Shown one piece after another: positions 22,951 to 32,695 of a stretch of 64,000 nucleotides of DNA. Source of the stretch: Dipteris shenzhenensis. Its lineage: Eukaryota; Polypodiophyta; Polypodiopsida; Gleicheniales. The stretch lies in NCBI GenBank assembly GCA_047967505.1, contig CM106539.1. One strand, 5' to 3'. Numbering within the stretch: the first letter of the stretch is position 1; each line of letters starts with the position of its first letter. The position numbers and the translations under genes were made by a program. The notes beneath the pieces are model-generated. The model searched no databases and was not told the DNA's origin. It saw only the letters and a program-made list of their open reading frames with translations.

Positions 22951-23520
22951 AGAGTGAGGCTGAGCATAAAGAGGCACTTGGTAGTTGTCTTTGCAGAGCT
23001 CAGGAAGAACAAATTGCTTATCAATGCCAAGAAGAGTGAGTTCTTCATGCAGGGGATTCACTTTCTTAGAATTGGCCACCGTTTGGAGAATATCCATGAA
23101 GTACTCAGCATTCTTGGTTTATGCTTATACTACATGCGGTTCATCCGCTGTTTTGTAGAGATAGCATCACCCCTTCATGCTTTACAGAAGAAAGGAGTGC
23201 CTTTCAGGTGGGGTACCAAGGAAATTGCAGCCTTTCAAGAGCTTAAGGAAAAGCTATGCTCCGATCCTATCATTATCTTGCCAGATCTACGCAAGCCCTT
23301 TGCTGCACAATGTGATGCATGTGGGAACATCATAGGAGGAGTGCTTATGCTAGATGGAAGAGTGGTTGCATACCAAATCAGGGTGCTCAGTGATGCTGAA
23401 ATGTATTTGGATATCTATGAGAAAGAGAGGTCGGCTATTGCTTCTACCACCTGGAAACGCTACCTTTTAGGTGCTGATTTTTATTTCCAGACAGATTACC
23501 AATCCTTGAGGTACTTTCTT
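22951..23520 (+). pseudogene. Gypsy element A RNase H, 3' truncated
   Basis: The frame 22,954-23,577 contains INAKKSEFF, CLYYMRFIRCF, the RNase H start KPFAAQCDACGNIIGGVL and YEKERSAIASTTWKRYLLGADF, ending at QSLRYFL (about 23,518). Beyond that the gypsy reading stops. Integrase and the 3' LTR are missing. The wording matches the fragment at 10.9 kb. Confidence 0.88.
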
Positions 23521-23668
23521 TCTCATTTCTCAATTTCCTATATATGCCTTCCTACATTTATTTTGGAAGCTATATAAATCTTTCAAGCCTCCCAGAATCA
23601 TCCTATGTCTTTTCCTTACGACTTCTTTTCCATTGGAGCATGATCCATCTACTAGTGGCTATGCTAAC
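23521..23668. other. Short unassigned stretch before gypsy B
   Basis: No convincing frame. It ends in CTAAC (23,664-23,668), the left copy of the gypsy B target duplication. It was presumably joined to 30,139 before that insertion, so part of it may belong to the LINE relic found there. Confidence 0.5.
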
Positions 23669-24134
23669 TGTTACGCTCTAGCCGAGGTAGCATGACCTCA
23701 GAAGAATTAGTCGACATTTCCCTTAAAGGATCTATAATTGTAATATATTTGTTTGCGCTTCATGTAAATGATCAAGAGGGAATTAATGTCAAGGTCCTAG
23801 GTGAGGGTTGATAGCACCAGACTAGGTGGATCTAAGGCTAAGGGCCTAATGCAAGGAATGTGCCTAGGGGAAAAGGATATTAAAGCATCCCAAGAGAGGG
23901 GTGAAATGTTGCATTAGGAAGGCCCTATGATGATGACATGTGGCATCTAGATCCATCTAGGGAGATGGGGCTTGTTGAAGCTAGAGAGAGAAGAGAATGA
24001 ACTGTTCACGTACGTTTTTGTAATTCGAATTCTCTGTTGGCTTTCTCTCGTTTTTAAGCAAGGTTGGCTGGGTGGAAAGATATGGTGCTTCTCCCGTGAT
24101 CTGCCTATAGGTAGTTAGTAGTTAGAGTGTTACA
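23669..24134 (+). repeat. Gypsy B 5' LTR
   Basis: Starts TGTTACGCTCTAGCC and ends GAGTGTTACA, bounded by TG...CA. Repeated at 29,671-30,138. Confidence 0.97.
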
Positions 24135-24136
24135 AT

Positions 24137-24148
24137 TGGTATCAGAGC
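24137..24148 (+). promoter_or_regulatory. Gypsy B primer binding site
   Basis: TGGTATCAGAGC, two bases after the LTR end. Initiator-Met-tRNA type. Confidence 0.95.
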
Positions 24149-24476
24149 TAAAGGCTAGGAGATAGAGAGGGGACGAATTTTGATCTGACAGACGACGTGT
24201 CTGTTCGATGGTCATCCCACACTGGTTAGAAGGAGATTGCGGGATGTTAGGTGAAGGCTTTGGAGCGCAGGTGTGACGAAGATCAGCGTGATCTGAAGCG
24301 GTCGGGTACTAGGACGTGGGGCGATTCGGCTACTCGTGACCTCCACGCGACGGACAGACTGGATCGGCGCTGACCTACGACGTGATCGACGAATTTTGGA
24401 GGGGTGCTGCCCGTGATGACGAACAGCAGGGCCTGGGATAGCGTGGTGACTGAGCTTGTATTACGGGAGACCTTCG
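24149..24476 (+). other. Gypsy B untranslated leader
   Basis: Leader between the primer site and the left inverted arm. The minus-strand frame crosses it only by chance, because its similarity to RT ends at the arm boundary. Confidence 0.7.
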
Positions 24477-24942
24477 AAGCAAAAGGTGATAAACTTGGTT
24501 GAATCTGCTCCAACTTGAGGTATTCTTCTAGTTGTCTACGCACCTCCGCCTCTTCAGTAAAACTCATTCTATAGGGAGGTCTATTTACAGGTTTTGCCCC
24601 CTGGATCAGCGCAATCTTATGCTGAACATTCCGCTCTGGAGGTAATCCATAAGGTAGTTTATCCCTAAAACATTCAGAGAACTCCTCTGTTATAAGATTA
24701 GCCAGCTTGGCCATCTCACCACTTTGCGTAACATTAGTGCTAGCTGAAGAATCATCAACCGGCTCTACCGATGCTGTGCAAAGGAATAAAAACTCTTCTT
24801 GAGCTTTTCGGATTTCCATCACGAAAACCAACGGTCCCTTAGGTATATCTTTCTCACCTCGCAAGACATAAAGCACATCATTCATCTTGAATTGATATAC
24901 GTGCTTTTTTCAATCAATGGCTGGATTCTTCCTAGAATGCCA
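24477..24942 (-). repeat. Gypsy B left inverted arm (protease end to RT start, antisense)
   Basis: Read on the minus strand this segment matches 26,555-27,020 read on the plus strand over 466 bases with few differences. It encodes WHSRKNPAID, MNDVLYVLRGEKDIP, LPYGLPPERNVQHKI and NRPPYRMSF. These are the protease-RT linker and the start of the RT domain. Two diagnostic differences are TGA here where the other arm has TGG (AIDWKK), and CAG here (24,505-24,507 read in reverse) where the other arm has TAG. Confidence 0.93.
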
Positions 24943-25581
24943 CGCCATACCCAGGGCTATATCTGCATGAGCAAGCTTGGTCATTTCAAAATTAAGCTTC
25001 TCAGCATAGTCCTGAATACGAAGCTCCAACTGGGTAACCCTTTGGTCCCATACTTCAGTTGAACTTCCATCTGCCATCCTGACTGTATACGCATAGTCAG
25101 ATGGGTTAGTCTTTAACTTCATCTTCTTCACGAGCTTTGAGTTAATCACATTGTGCGTTGACGCCGAGTCAAACAGCACAATGACATCGTGATTGGTCAC
25201 TTGCCCTTTCATTTTAATTAACTCCGTACCATTAAAGGCGGTATACCCCGTTGCTACGGGCTTAGATAGGATGTTATCAGGTGCACTCGTTACTAGCTTA
25301 GCAATAGACACACATAACAAACAAGGTACCGACCTTTGAGAAGATCCCACTAGTTGAATCTGCATCTCTTCCGCTCTGGGACTTCCCTCCATTTCCACGT
25401 CGCATTCTGAGACTACCATCTCAGCCATCCGACGATCTTTGTTACGTGGACAATCCTTCCACTGATGAGGCTGAAGGCATCCAAAATACAAGCCTTCTCT
25501 CCTCGCCTTTTCTCTTTGTTCTAGGTTTAAGGGAGACTTAGACCAAGCCCGGGCTGCCATTGGGGTTACTTTCCTTTTCAC
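24910..25581 (-). pseudogene. Gypsy B zinc-knuckle region and protease (inverted)
   Basis: The minus-strand frame has a partly degraded zinc knuckle, GLYFGCLQPHQWKDCPR (its first Cys is replaced). Next comes a retropepsin with VLFDSASTHNVINSKL, where D-S-A replaces the usual D-S/T-G active site, then VRMADGS and DIALGMAWH. Retropepsin would cut the Gag-Pol polyprotein. The Gly-to-Ala change at the active site and the inverted position make function doubtful. The frame ends at TGA (AID stop), where the other arm shows Trp. Confidence 0.9.
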
Positions 25582-25614
25582 TCCAATGGTGGTACTTAAT
25601 TTAGGAGTTTCAGC

Positions 25615-26541
25615 TTATTTCGCCTGCTTGGCTTGACCACTCGGCTGAGAACCACTCCCTCTACTAATCCACTTCTTCCTAAACCCAGATTTCTTCGGAT
25701 ACCCATACTGGGTTCCGACCTGTGCAAACCCACTTGGCCTGCTGCCCTTGGCATCTTCATAGTTCAGGGCTATGGCTATTGCATCATCTAACGTGTTCGC
25801 GTACTTAGCCCAAACTTTCATTTTTATCCGATCATTCAATCCAAATATGAAATCTTTCGCTTGGATTGATTGAGACAGGGGTTCATCGACCTTCATTACG
25901 CTCTCTCGAAACTTATCAGTGTATTCTGCCACTGACAAATTTCTCTGACGAAGTTTCCTATATTGATCCCAAGCTCGGGATGCTTCGTCAGGAGGTAAGA
26001 AGTGTTTCCTGAATTCTCTTTTAAACCCCTCCCAGGTAGTGGATGCTATACCATCTTTTTGTTGCTTAATCCACCACCGATCCGCTGCCTCACTAAACAT
26101 GTGGGTGGCCTCGCGGATCTTCTTGATATCATTCCTGATTTCACAAATGGCGAACGCCTCGTCCCATTTGTGTAACCAGGTCTCAATGACATCAGAACCA
26201 CGGTCATTCATCCGACTAGAATACTTTTCCGGCCTGTAATTAGCAATATCTGGTACTTTAGCCTTCCTAGGCTCGACCGTATGGACACTAGACTCCGGTT
26301 CCATTGGAGCCTTTCCCTTCTCATCTCGAGAAGATCTGGCAGACATATTGTGTATCACTCTTCTAAGTTCAGACTACCCTGCATTGGCTTGTAACTGTTG
26401 CGCTAATAGTTGTTGCAAGGCATCCTCAAGCAATGCAATCCTGCCAGATAAGGTGTGAGCTTCTGGGCGCGACACCTGCTGGGTCGGCCGGACTCCTGAC
26501 TCACCAGGGTCCCTCCTAGAAGCCCCTTCTTCTGCTTCCAT
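25615..26541 (-). pseudogene. Gypsy B gag (inverted)
   Basis: On the minus strand an ATG at 26,541 opens MEAEEGASRRDPGESG, then a heptad-like stretch IALLEDALQQLLAQQLQ. A TAG at about 26,374 (family Gln likely) is followed by a long frame from 26,358 to 25,615. This carries the retrotransposon Gag core: WLHKWDEAFAICEI, AADRWWIKQQK, FKREFRKHFLPPD, YRKLRQRNLSVAEYTDKF and FIFGLNDRIKMKVW. A basic Gly/Lys-rich tail follows. Apart from one stop it is close to intact. Gag should form particles and bind the element RNA, but no promoter is apparent in this orientation. Confidence 0.93.
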
Positions 26542-26554
26542 TTAGTTCAATGGG

Positions 26555-27020
26555 TGGCATTCTAGGAAGAATCCAGCCATTGATTGGAAAAAGCACATAT
26601 ATCAATTCAAGATGAATGATGTGCTTTATGTCTTGCGAGGTGAGAAAGATATACCTCAGGGACCGTTGGTTTCCGTGATGGAAATCCGAAAAGCTCAAGA
26701 AGAGTTTTTATTCCTTTGCACAGCATCGGTAGAGCCGGTTGATGATTCTTCGGCTAGCACTGATGTTACCCAAAGTGGTGAGATGGCCAAACTGGCTAAT
26801 CTTATAACAGAGGAGTTCTCTGAATGTTTTAGGGATGAACTACCTTATGGGTTACCTCCAGAGCGGAATGTTCAGCATAAGATTGAGCTGATCCCGAGGG
26901 CAGAACCTGTAAATAGACCTCCCTATAGAATGAGTTTTACTGAAGAGACGAAGGTGCATAGACAACTGGAAGAATACCTCAAGTTGGGGTAGATTCAACC
27001 AAGTTTCTCACCTTTTGCTT
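26555..27020 (+). repeat. Gypsy B right inverted arm (sense)
   Basis: The sense counterpart of 24,477-24,942. It is continuous with the RT domain downstream. It starts only 13 bases from the ATG of the inverted gag, so the cassette boundary is very sharp. Confidence 0.93.
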
Positions 27021-28279
27021 TGCCAGTGATATTAAAGAAGAAAAAGGATGATACGTTTCGCCTCTGTATAGATTACAGAGCATTGAATAATATCATTGTT
27101 AAGCACAGGTATCCGATGGCTCAAATTGATGATTTGCTAGATGCATTACATGAAGCCGTGATTTTCAGCAAGATAGATCTTAAGTGTGGCTACCATCAGA
27201 TCCGGATTAGAGCCGAGGATGTGCATAAAACCGCTTTCAGAAGCAGGTTTGGTCATTATGAGTTTTTGGTAATGCCCTTTGGACTTACCAATGCTCCAAC
27301 GACATTCGTCATCCTTATGAACGATTTACTACGTCCGTATATCGGAAAGTTTGTAGTACATTTTATTGACGATATTCTAGTGTTCAGTAAAAGTATTACT
27401 GAGCATCATGAACACTTGAGAATAGTGTTCAGTACTTTGAGGAAAGCCAGTCTTTATGTAAATAAAAAGAAAACTATACTGTGTATTGTTAGGCTTGAAT
27501 ATTTAGGATTCATAATTACTCCAGAGGGGGTAGAAATGGACCCAAAGAAAGTGGCTGCGATACTGACTTGGCCAATCCCTCAGAGTCTGACCGCGTTGCG
27601 ATCATTCTTGGGGTTTGTCCAATTTTATAGAAGGCATATCAAAGGATATTCCGAAATAGTATCGCCATTGACTGATCTGACCTCAGATAAAGTACCTTTT
27701 ATATGGGGACAGAATCAACAAGAAAGTCTTAACGCCATAAAACAAGCTGTGGTCACAGGACCGGTGTTAAAAATAGTTGATCCCTAGAAACCATTGTTCC
27801 TGAAAACCGATGCAAGTAGCATTGCGGTAGGAGCAGTTCTCCTTCTAGAGGGAAGGCCAGTAGCCTTTGAAAGCCAGAAGCTTTCTCCCTCTGAAAGGAA
27901 TTGGCCAACTCATGAATTGGAGTTGTATGCTGTTATCCATGCTTTGAAAACATGGAGGCATTATTTGTATGGTTCAGAGTTTTATATGGATGTGGATCAT
28001 GATACTCTGAAACATTTTTGTAAACAGCCTGACTTGAGGGGCCGCCAAGCTAGGTGGGCAGAGCTCATGCAGGAGTTTAATTTAACGATTCGGTACCGAA
28101 GAGGAAAGGATAATAAGGGTTCTAATGCGTTGTCTCGCATTATGCACAATATGAGTTTCATGGTATTAGAGAGTGCTCTAATGACCGAGATCAGAGAAAC
28201 TCAAAAGGTGGACGAGTTTGTCCAGAGCTTATGGCCTAAGGCTCATGTGTTTAAAACCCAGGGAAAACGAAAAGGATGA
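26570..28279 (+). pseudogene. Gypsy B reverse transcriptase and RNase H
   Basis: One reading frame with two TAG stops (26,990-26,992 and 27,785-27,787) encodes RT and RNase H. RT landmarks: FRLCIDYRALNNI (27,059), FSKIDLKCGYHQIR, FLVMPFGLTNAPTTF and the catalytic FIDDILVFSKS (about 27,365). The connection has FLGFVQFYRRHI. RNase H has FLKTDASSIAVGAVLL, ELYAVIHALKTWRHYLYG and VDHDTLKHF with the acidic residues present, followed by KDNKGSNALSR. All catalytic residues I can check are intact. RT copies the RNA into DNA and RNase H removes the template. Confidence 0.95.
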
Positions 28280-29216
28280 CCTGGCATCCAGAAAAGGTCA
28301 AACTTATGCAAGCTATACCATAAGGGATGGTATGCTGAAAAGAAATGGCAAGGTTGTAGTACCTAGTCAGAATGATCTTAGGCAGAGAGTCATTCGACAG
28401 TGCCATGATAGCCCATGTGCGGGACACCCAGGAGTCGAGAAGACATATGATCTCGTGAAGCGAGATTTCTTTTGGCCAAAGATAAGAAAGCATATTCATG
28501 AATATGTGACACGGTGTTTCTCGTGTCAGGTAAGTAAGGCCGAGCGGGTGAAGCCAACCGGACTTTTACAGCCCTTGGAAATACCACTAAGTAAGTGGGA
28601 GAGTATTTCCATGGACTTTATTGTAGGGCTGCCTACAACACAAGGAGGGTATGATTCTATCTTTGTGGTGGTTGATCGTCTAACCAAGATGGCTCACTTC
28701 ATTCCGACTAGAGAGTCCGTTAGTGCCCTGCAAGTGGCGGATTTGTTTATTAGACATATATTTCGTCTGCATGGATTGCCTAGATCCATAGTGTCAGACA
28801 GAGATGTCAGATTTACTGGTCATTTTTGGACAGCGGTATTTGAGACACTAAGGATTGAGTTGGGAATGAGTAGTGGGGATCATCCTGAGACGGATGGTCA
28901 GACGGAGAGAGTCAACCAGACTTTAGAGGATATGTTGAGAGCATATGTGTCATTGAGGCAACATACGTGGGACAAGTGGTTGCCATTGTTGGAGTTTGCC
29001 TACAATGATAGAAAACATTCCTCTACATGGTTCAGTTTGTTTGAGCTGAACTATGGTTATAGACCAGCAAATCCAACTATAGTTGGAGTACCTCAGAAAG
29101 TGCCTAGTGCCGCGAACTTTGTAGTTCAGATGCAGGAGATGCTAGCACTTACGAGAGCTAATATTCGCCAGGCTATGGATAGAGCCAAGGTGTATGCGGA
29201 CGAAACCGGTCTATAA
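28218..29216 (+). pseudogene. Gypsy B integrase
   Basis: A frameshift near 28,260 separates this 330-codon frame from RNase H. The HHCC zinc domain is visible as HDSPCAGHPG and CFSCQ (28,400-28,530). The catalytic core has SMDFIVGLPT, VSDRDVRFTGHFW and GQTERVNQTLEDMLR, supplying the D, D and E residues. It ends with LNYGYRPANP and a stop at 29,214. Integrase inserts the cDNA into the chromosome. The domain is otherwise intact, and the observed 5-bp duplication is what a gypsy integrase makes. Confidence 0.95.
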
Positions 29217-29643
29217 GAGTATTTAAGGAATGAGAAAAAGTTTTTCTCAGAGTTCCTTCGCACTCGAAGTCGTTAACTTCAGGAGAGTGTGCTAAGTTAT
29301 CACCTCGATACTGTGGGCCGTGGTGAATTCTAAAGAGAATAGGCAAGGTAGCCTATAAATTAGAATTGCCGCAGGGGTGTAAGGTGCACCCGGTTTTTCA
29401 TGTTTCACGCTTAAAGAAATTTTTTACATACAGGTGACTCACTAATCGAAGGTGTGGTTTTGTTTCAGGAGATAGAGGATAATGCAAGGCGCAAACCAAC
29501 AAGAATCCTGGACCGAGGAACAATGCAAATACGAAATCGGAAGATACCCACGGTGTTGGTTGCATGGCATGGTCAGCCTCTATCCGAAGCTACTTGGAAA
29601 TCCGTGTACCAGTTGCGGAGTGTTCCCAAACTTTATCATTGAG
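29217..29643 (+). pseudogene. Gypsy B pol C-terminus with chromodomain
   Basis: After stops and a frame change, the C-terminal tail reads [16 protein letters not shown]-like words (29,375-29,420). The frame 29,454-29,642 then has PTRILDRGTMQIRN and VLVAWHGQPLSEATW. The I-L-D-R ... V-L-V-x-W-x-G-x-P-x-x-E-A-T-W pattern is the chromodomain typical of chromoviruses. In that group the domain is thought to steer integration toward marked chromatin. Confidence 0.85.
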
Positions 29644-29654
29644 GACGCTGATGT

Positions 29655-29670
29655 CTGAAGAGGGAAGGGA
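29655..29670 (+). promoter_or_regulatory. Gypsy B polypurine tract
   Basis: GAAGAGGGAAGGGA ends immediately before the 3' LTR, as expected of the plus-strand primer. Confidence 0.85.
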
Positions 29671-30138
29671 TGTTACGCTCTAGCCGAGGTAGCATGACCT
29701 CGGAAGAATCAATCGACATTTCCCTTAAAGGATCTATAATTGTAATATATTTGTTTGCGCTTCATGTAAATGATCGAGAGGGAATTAATGTCAAGGTCCT
29801 AGGTGAGGGTTGATAGCACCAGACTAGGTGGATCTAAGGCTAAGGGCCTAATGCAAGGAATGTGCCTAGGGGCAAAGGACATTAAAGCATCCCAAGAGAG
29901 GGGTGAAATGTTGCATTAGGAAGGCCCTATGATGATGACATGTGGCATCTAGATCCATCTAGGGAGATGGGGCTTGTTGAAGCTAGAGAGAGAAGAGAAT
30001 GAACTGTTCACGTACGTTTTTGTAATTCGAATTCTCTGTTGGCTCTCTCTCTCGTTTTTCAGCAAGGTTGGCTGGGTGGAAAGATATGGTGCTTCTCCCG
30101 TGATCTACGTGTAGGTAGTTAGTAGTTAGAGTGTTACA
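29671..30138 (+). repeat. Gypsy B 3' LTR
   Basis: 468 bp, starting TGTTACGCTCTAGCC and ending GTGTTACA. The right target duplication CTAAC follows. Confidence 0.97.
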
Positions 30139-30370
30139 CTAACTCTGTTAGAACTCTCATAGAGTTGGTATGAGGCCTCTCTGAGTTCTTAAGGGAGTTG
30201 AAGCTTTCCAGTCTTTCCCCAACTTCTTACGTGGAACTGTGTCAAAGGATTTCTTGAAATCCACAAAGCAATATTAGACAACCTTTTCTTATGCTTGGCT
30301 CCCTCTATTGGAGCCCTTGTGGCAACCAAATGATCTACCTGTAGCAGGCAGAAGACTAACTCGCTCTCTC
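30139..30370 (-). pseudogene. LINE-C reverse transcriptase fragment
   Basis: On the minus strand, DHLVATRAPIEGAKHKKRLSN (about 30,335-30,270) and, one frame over, CFVDFKKSFDTVPRKKLGK (about 30,275-30,215) match motif A of LINE reverse transcriptases (F-V-D-F-x-K-A/S-F-D). The catalytic Asp of motif A is present. The frame then reads RTQRGLIPTL and is cut by the gypsy B target site. It is a small decayed part of a LINE ORF2 whose upstream part lies at 31.4-32.1 kb. Confidence 0.8.
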
Positions 30371-30546
30371 TCCGAGTAATTACTGACTAAAGTAGAGATA
30401 TAACTAAGAGAAGATCCACTTTGGAAGTGGTGGGAGTGCATGCAAGTACTAAGGGGGGATATAGGCAGCCGCCAAAGAGGAAAATGGATAGAAGAGAAAG
30501 GGCTGAGTACAACTGTAAAATGGAGGAAATTAGACATTATGCAGTG

Positions 30547-31325
30547 TAAAAGAATGGAGAAAGTTATCGTATGCAAGCAAGATATCCTTCACTGTAGAAG
30601 ACTGCAAACTGATGGCGAAAGAGGCAGCTTTGATGTTGCCCTGCTGCTACTGTCCGGTTCTGATCTGGAGCTATCTATAGGCTTACAGGTGCCATGGTAG
30701 GGAAGCTGCTCTGCTGCTGCCTACCCCAGCCTGATCCTGTGAGGATGTGCTGCTACTTGGCTGAGGGGAGAACTACCTAATTCCAGCTCTAAATGTGGAT
30801 GATGAAAGAGCCAATGAGGACTACCTTTATAGGCCCCCAAGACCTGGAATTATCTTGACCAGGCCAGTCCACTGGCCGACCCCTGAGTCTTGGCCTCCTG
30901 AGCTACCCACTCGTGCTCTCTGGCAGCCTTTTCATGATCTTGCCGCATCTCCTGGAGCTGTAGCATGCATGCAAAGAGGCACGTTCAATGCAAAAAAATG
31001 AAGTATTGTATGGAAGGAAGATATCCTTCACTGTAGAAGCCTATAAACTGATGGCAAAAGAGATGGGTCTTGGTACTGCCCTGCTGCTGCTATCTGGTGT
31101 TGATCCGTAGGCCTGTAGGTGATCCAGAGGGGAATCTAATCTGTTGTTGCATGCCTCGTCCTGATCCTGTGAGAATTTGTTACTGCTGACTGAAGAAAGA
31201 CTACCCAACTCCAGCTCTAAGTGTGGATGATGAAAGAAGAGCCCATGGGGGTTGCCTTTTATAGTTCCCCAAGGCCTGGAACTATCCCGACCAGGCCACT
31301 TGACTGGCGGACCCCTGAGTTGGGC
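30547..31325. repeat. Tandem duplication, period about 437 bp
   Basis: Copy 1 (about 30,547-30,890) and copy 2 (about 30,990-31,325) share GATATCCTTCACTGTAGAAG (30,583 and 31,020), CTGATCCTGTGAG, GTGGATGATGAAAGA and CCCCTGAG blocks in order. Divergence is substantial. It lies between the two LINE-C pieces and is probably an insertion there. It codes for nothing I recognise. Confidence 0.8.
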
Positions 31326-31439
31326 TTGGCTGACCAGACTACCACCGATTAGTGTGCAGCCAACCTGGCTTATGATTGCCACTTGGCAATTGTCGTAACA
31401 TCCAGTAGGTTTCCAGCTGCGCATCCAGCATGAGCGTTG

Positions 31440-32065
31440 GGGTTGCATCTACCCATGACTCTACTGTCGAGTGTTTGTTACAAAACCCTTCTTGGGACTC
31501 TGTCCTTTGTTGATTTTTCGCTCAAGCTTGACGGGAACCCTTCCTCTAGAGCCATATTCATAATCTTGGTAAGCATTTCCTTTGTCTTCTATCCTCCCAT
31601 CTTAACATTTACAAGAGCAGACCTTGTGTGTTTGGAGCCTTCCCCATTAGCTATCTTTTTCAGGCCTTTACCCATATCTTCCTCAGTTATGATGTTGTTT
31701 GCTGCCTTGGTAGTATACTCATGTTTGTCTTTCGCTTCCCGATCTTTTCAGCAAAGGCTGTAGATGAATTGTATTATGTCTTCCCATTGTGCTTTAATCT
31801 CTTGAGGCTTGTTGCCATGCAATTTTTGGAAAAACTTTTTGGTATTTTGTTTCAGTTCGTCAAAACTCTCCATCTGTTTGCTCTTGAGAAATATCATTTT
31901 TTTGTTCCTTACCACCTATTTACAGACTTGTGCTTTGTCCTCATTCTCAGCTGTCTGTTGTTGTCCAGGCTCTATATACATCCTTACAATCCTGGTCATA
32001 CCAGTGATTACTTTGCATTCGCATGCTTCTCCCCTTCCTTTTAGTGAAGCACTTTTGGCTGCTAA
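31440..32065 (-). pseudogene. LINE-C ORF2 fragment upstream of RT
   Basis: The minus strand encodes FDELKQNTKKFFQKLHG, then AQWEDIIQFIYSLC (about 31,860-31,740). Later come ITEEDMGKGLKKIANG and TKIMNMALEEGFPSSLSEKS (to about 31,510). The order K-F-F-Q-K-L-H-G, then E-E-x-x-x-G-L, then L-x-x-I-x-N is the linker between endonuclease and RT in many LINEs. Several stops occur. Together with 30,139-30,370 it forms one minus-strand LINE interrupted by the 437-bp tandem segment. Confidence 0.7.
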
Positions 32066-32695
32066 CAGCAGCAGCATATCTGCTATATATTTGTTCATTT
32101 CGTGACATGTAGATGGGAATCTTTTTCTCAGAAGCAGAGAACAACAACAAATTCACAAATCATTTGTTATCTTAATTGATAGGTAAGACATCTATATAAA
32201 AATAAGAATTCTTGTGCAACCAATAAATTCTCTTTGTCGTTTATGCATATATCTGCTAATCCTTACTCTCTGCTGCAAAAATGTGGTTGTGGGGGAAGTG
32301 GTTTTTGTAGGGCATTACGTACAAAACATTCTTATTTTTTGAATCATCAGTCTGTTATTGCTATCACCTCTTTTTTCAGTTACTTCTTAAACATTGGGAG
32401 ATTCTGCTAGCAGGTCTTCAAGTTTAGGTGGTGCAAATTTTGCTACAAGCTATGTGGTTTACTAATCGCAAACGTTTGTTATATGGGGCCCTGTGAAAAA
32501 TCTGGCCTCAAGACAATGCTTATGAATTCTTTTAACACAATATAATTAAAGAAAATTGGCTAGATGCAGATTCCAACAACAGGGTTCTTACCCCGGGCTT
32601 TTTCTTCCTGGAACCAGGTCAACTTGATGCAGTTGTATGACATACTCTAATAGTATCAGGTGAAGGAAACTTGTGGGCGATGCCATGCGGCAAAA
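32066..32695 (+). promoter_or_regulatory. Upstream region of the ncIAA gene (promoter/5' UTR, ill-defined)
   Basis: No TATA box is convincing. A possible 5' UTR intron would run from AGGTAAGA (donor at 32,183) to TTTTTTCAG (acceptor ending 32,379). A second donor-like AGGTGAAG lies at 32,660 with a strong acceptor TTTTCTTTTCAG ending at 32,869. Using it would move the start codon to 32,948. These are sequence-pattern guesses. Confidence 0.35.

Larger units (their letters stand above)
23669..30138 (+). mobile_element. Gypsy element B (chromovirus-like), gag-protease inverted
   Basis: A complete Ty3/gypsy insertion of 6,470 bp with LTRs of 466 and 468 bp, a primer site, a polypurine tract and a perfect 5-bp target duplication CTAAC (23,664-23,668 and 30,139-30,143). 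The LTRs differ at roughly 11 positions plus a CT indel, the least of any element here. RT, RNase H, integrase and a C-terminal chromodomain run on the plus strand. Gag and protease lie on the minus strand, between 466-bp inverted arms (24,477-24,942 and 26,555-27,020). In this arrangement one transcript cannot encode both Gag and Pol. Confidence 0.95.

Noticed and set aside
24149-24476. Minus-strand extension of the RT frame across the gypsy B leader
   Set aside because: Similarity to the sense copy ends at 24,477. The remaining codons are antisense leader.
32660-32695. Gene start at 32,660
   Set aside because: The codon there is GTG, not ATG. The first in-frame ATG is at 32,696, and AG-GTGAAG at this point may even be a splice donor.
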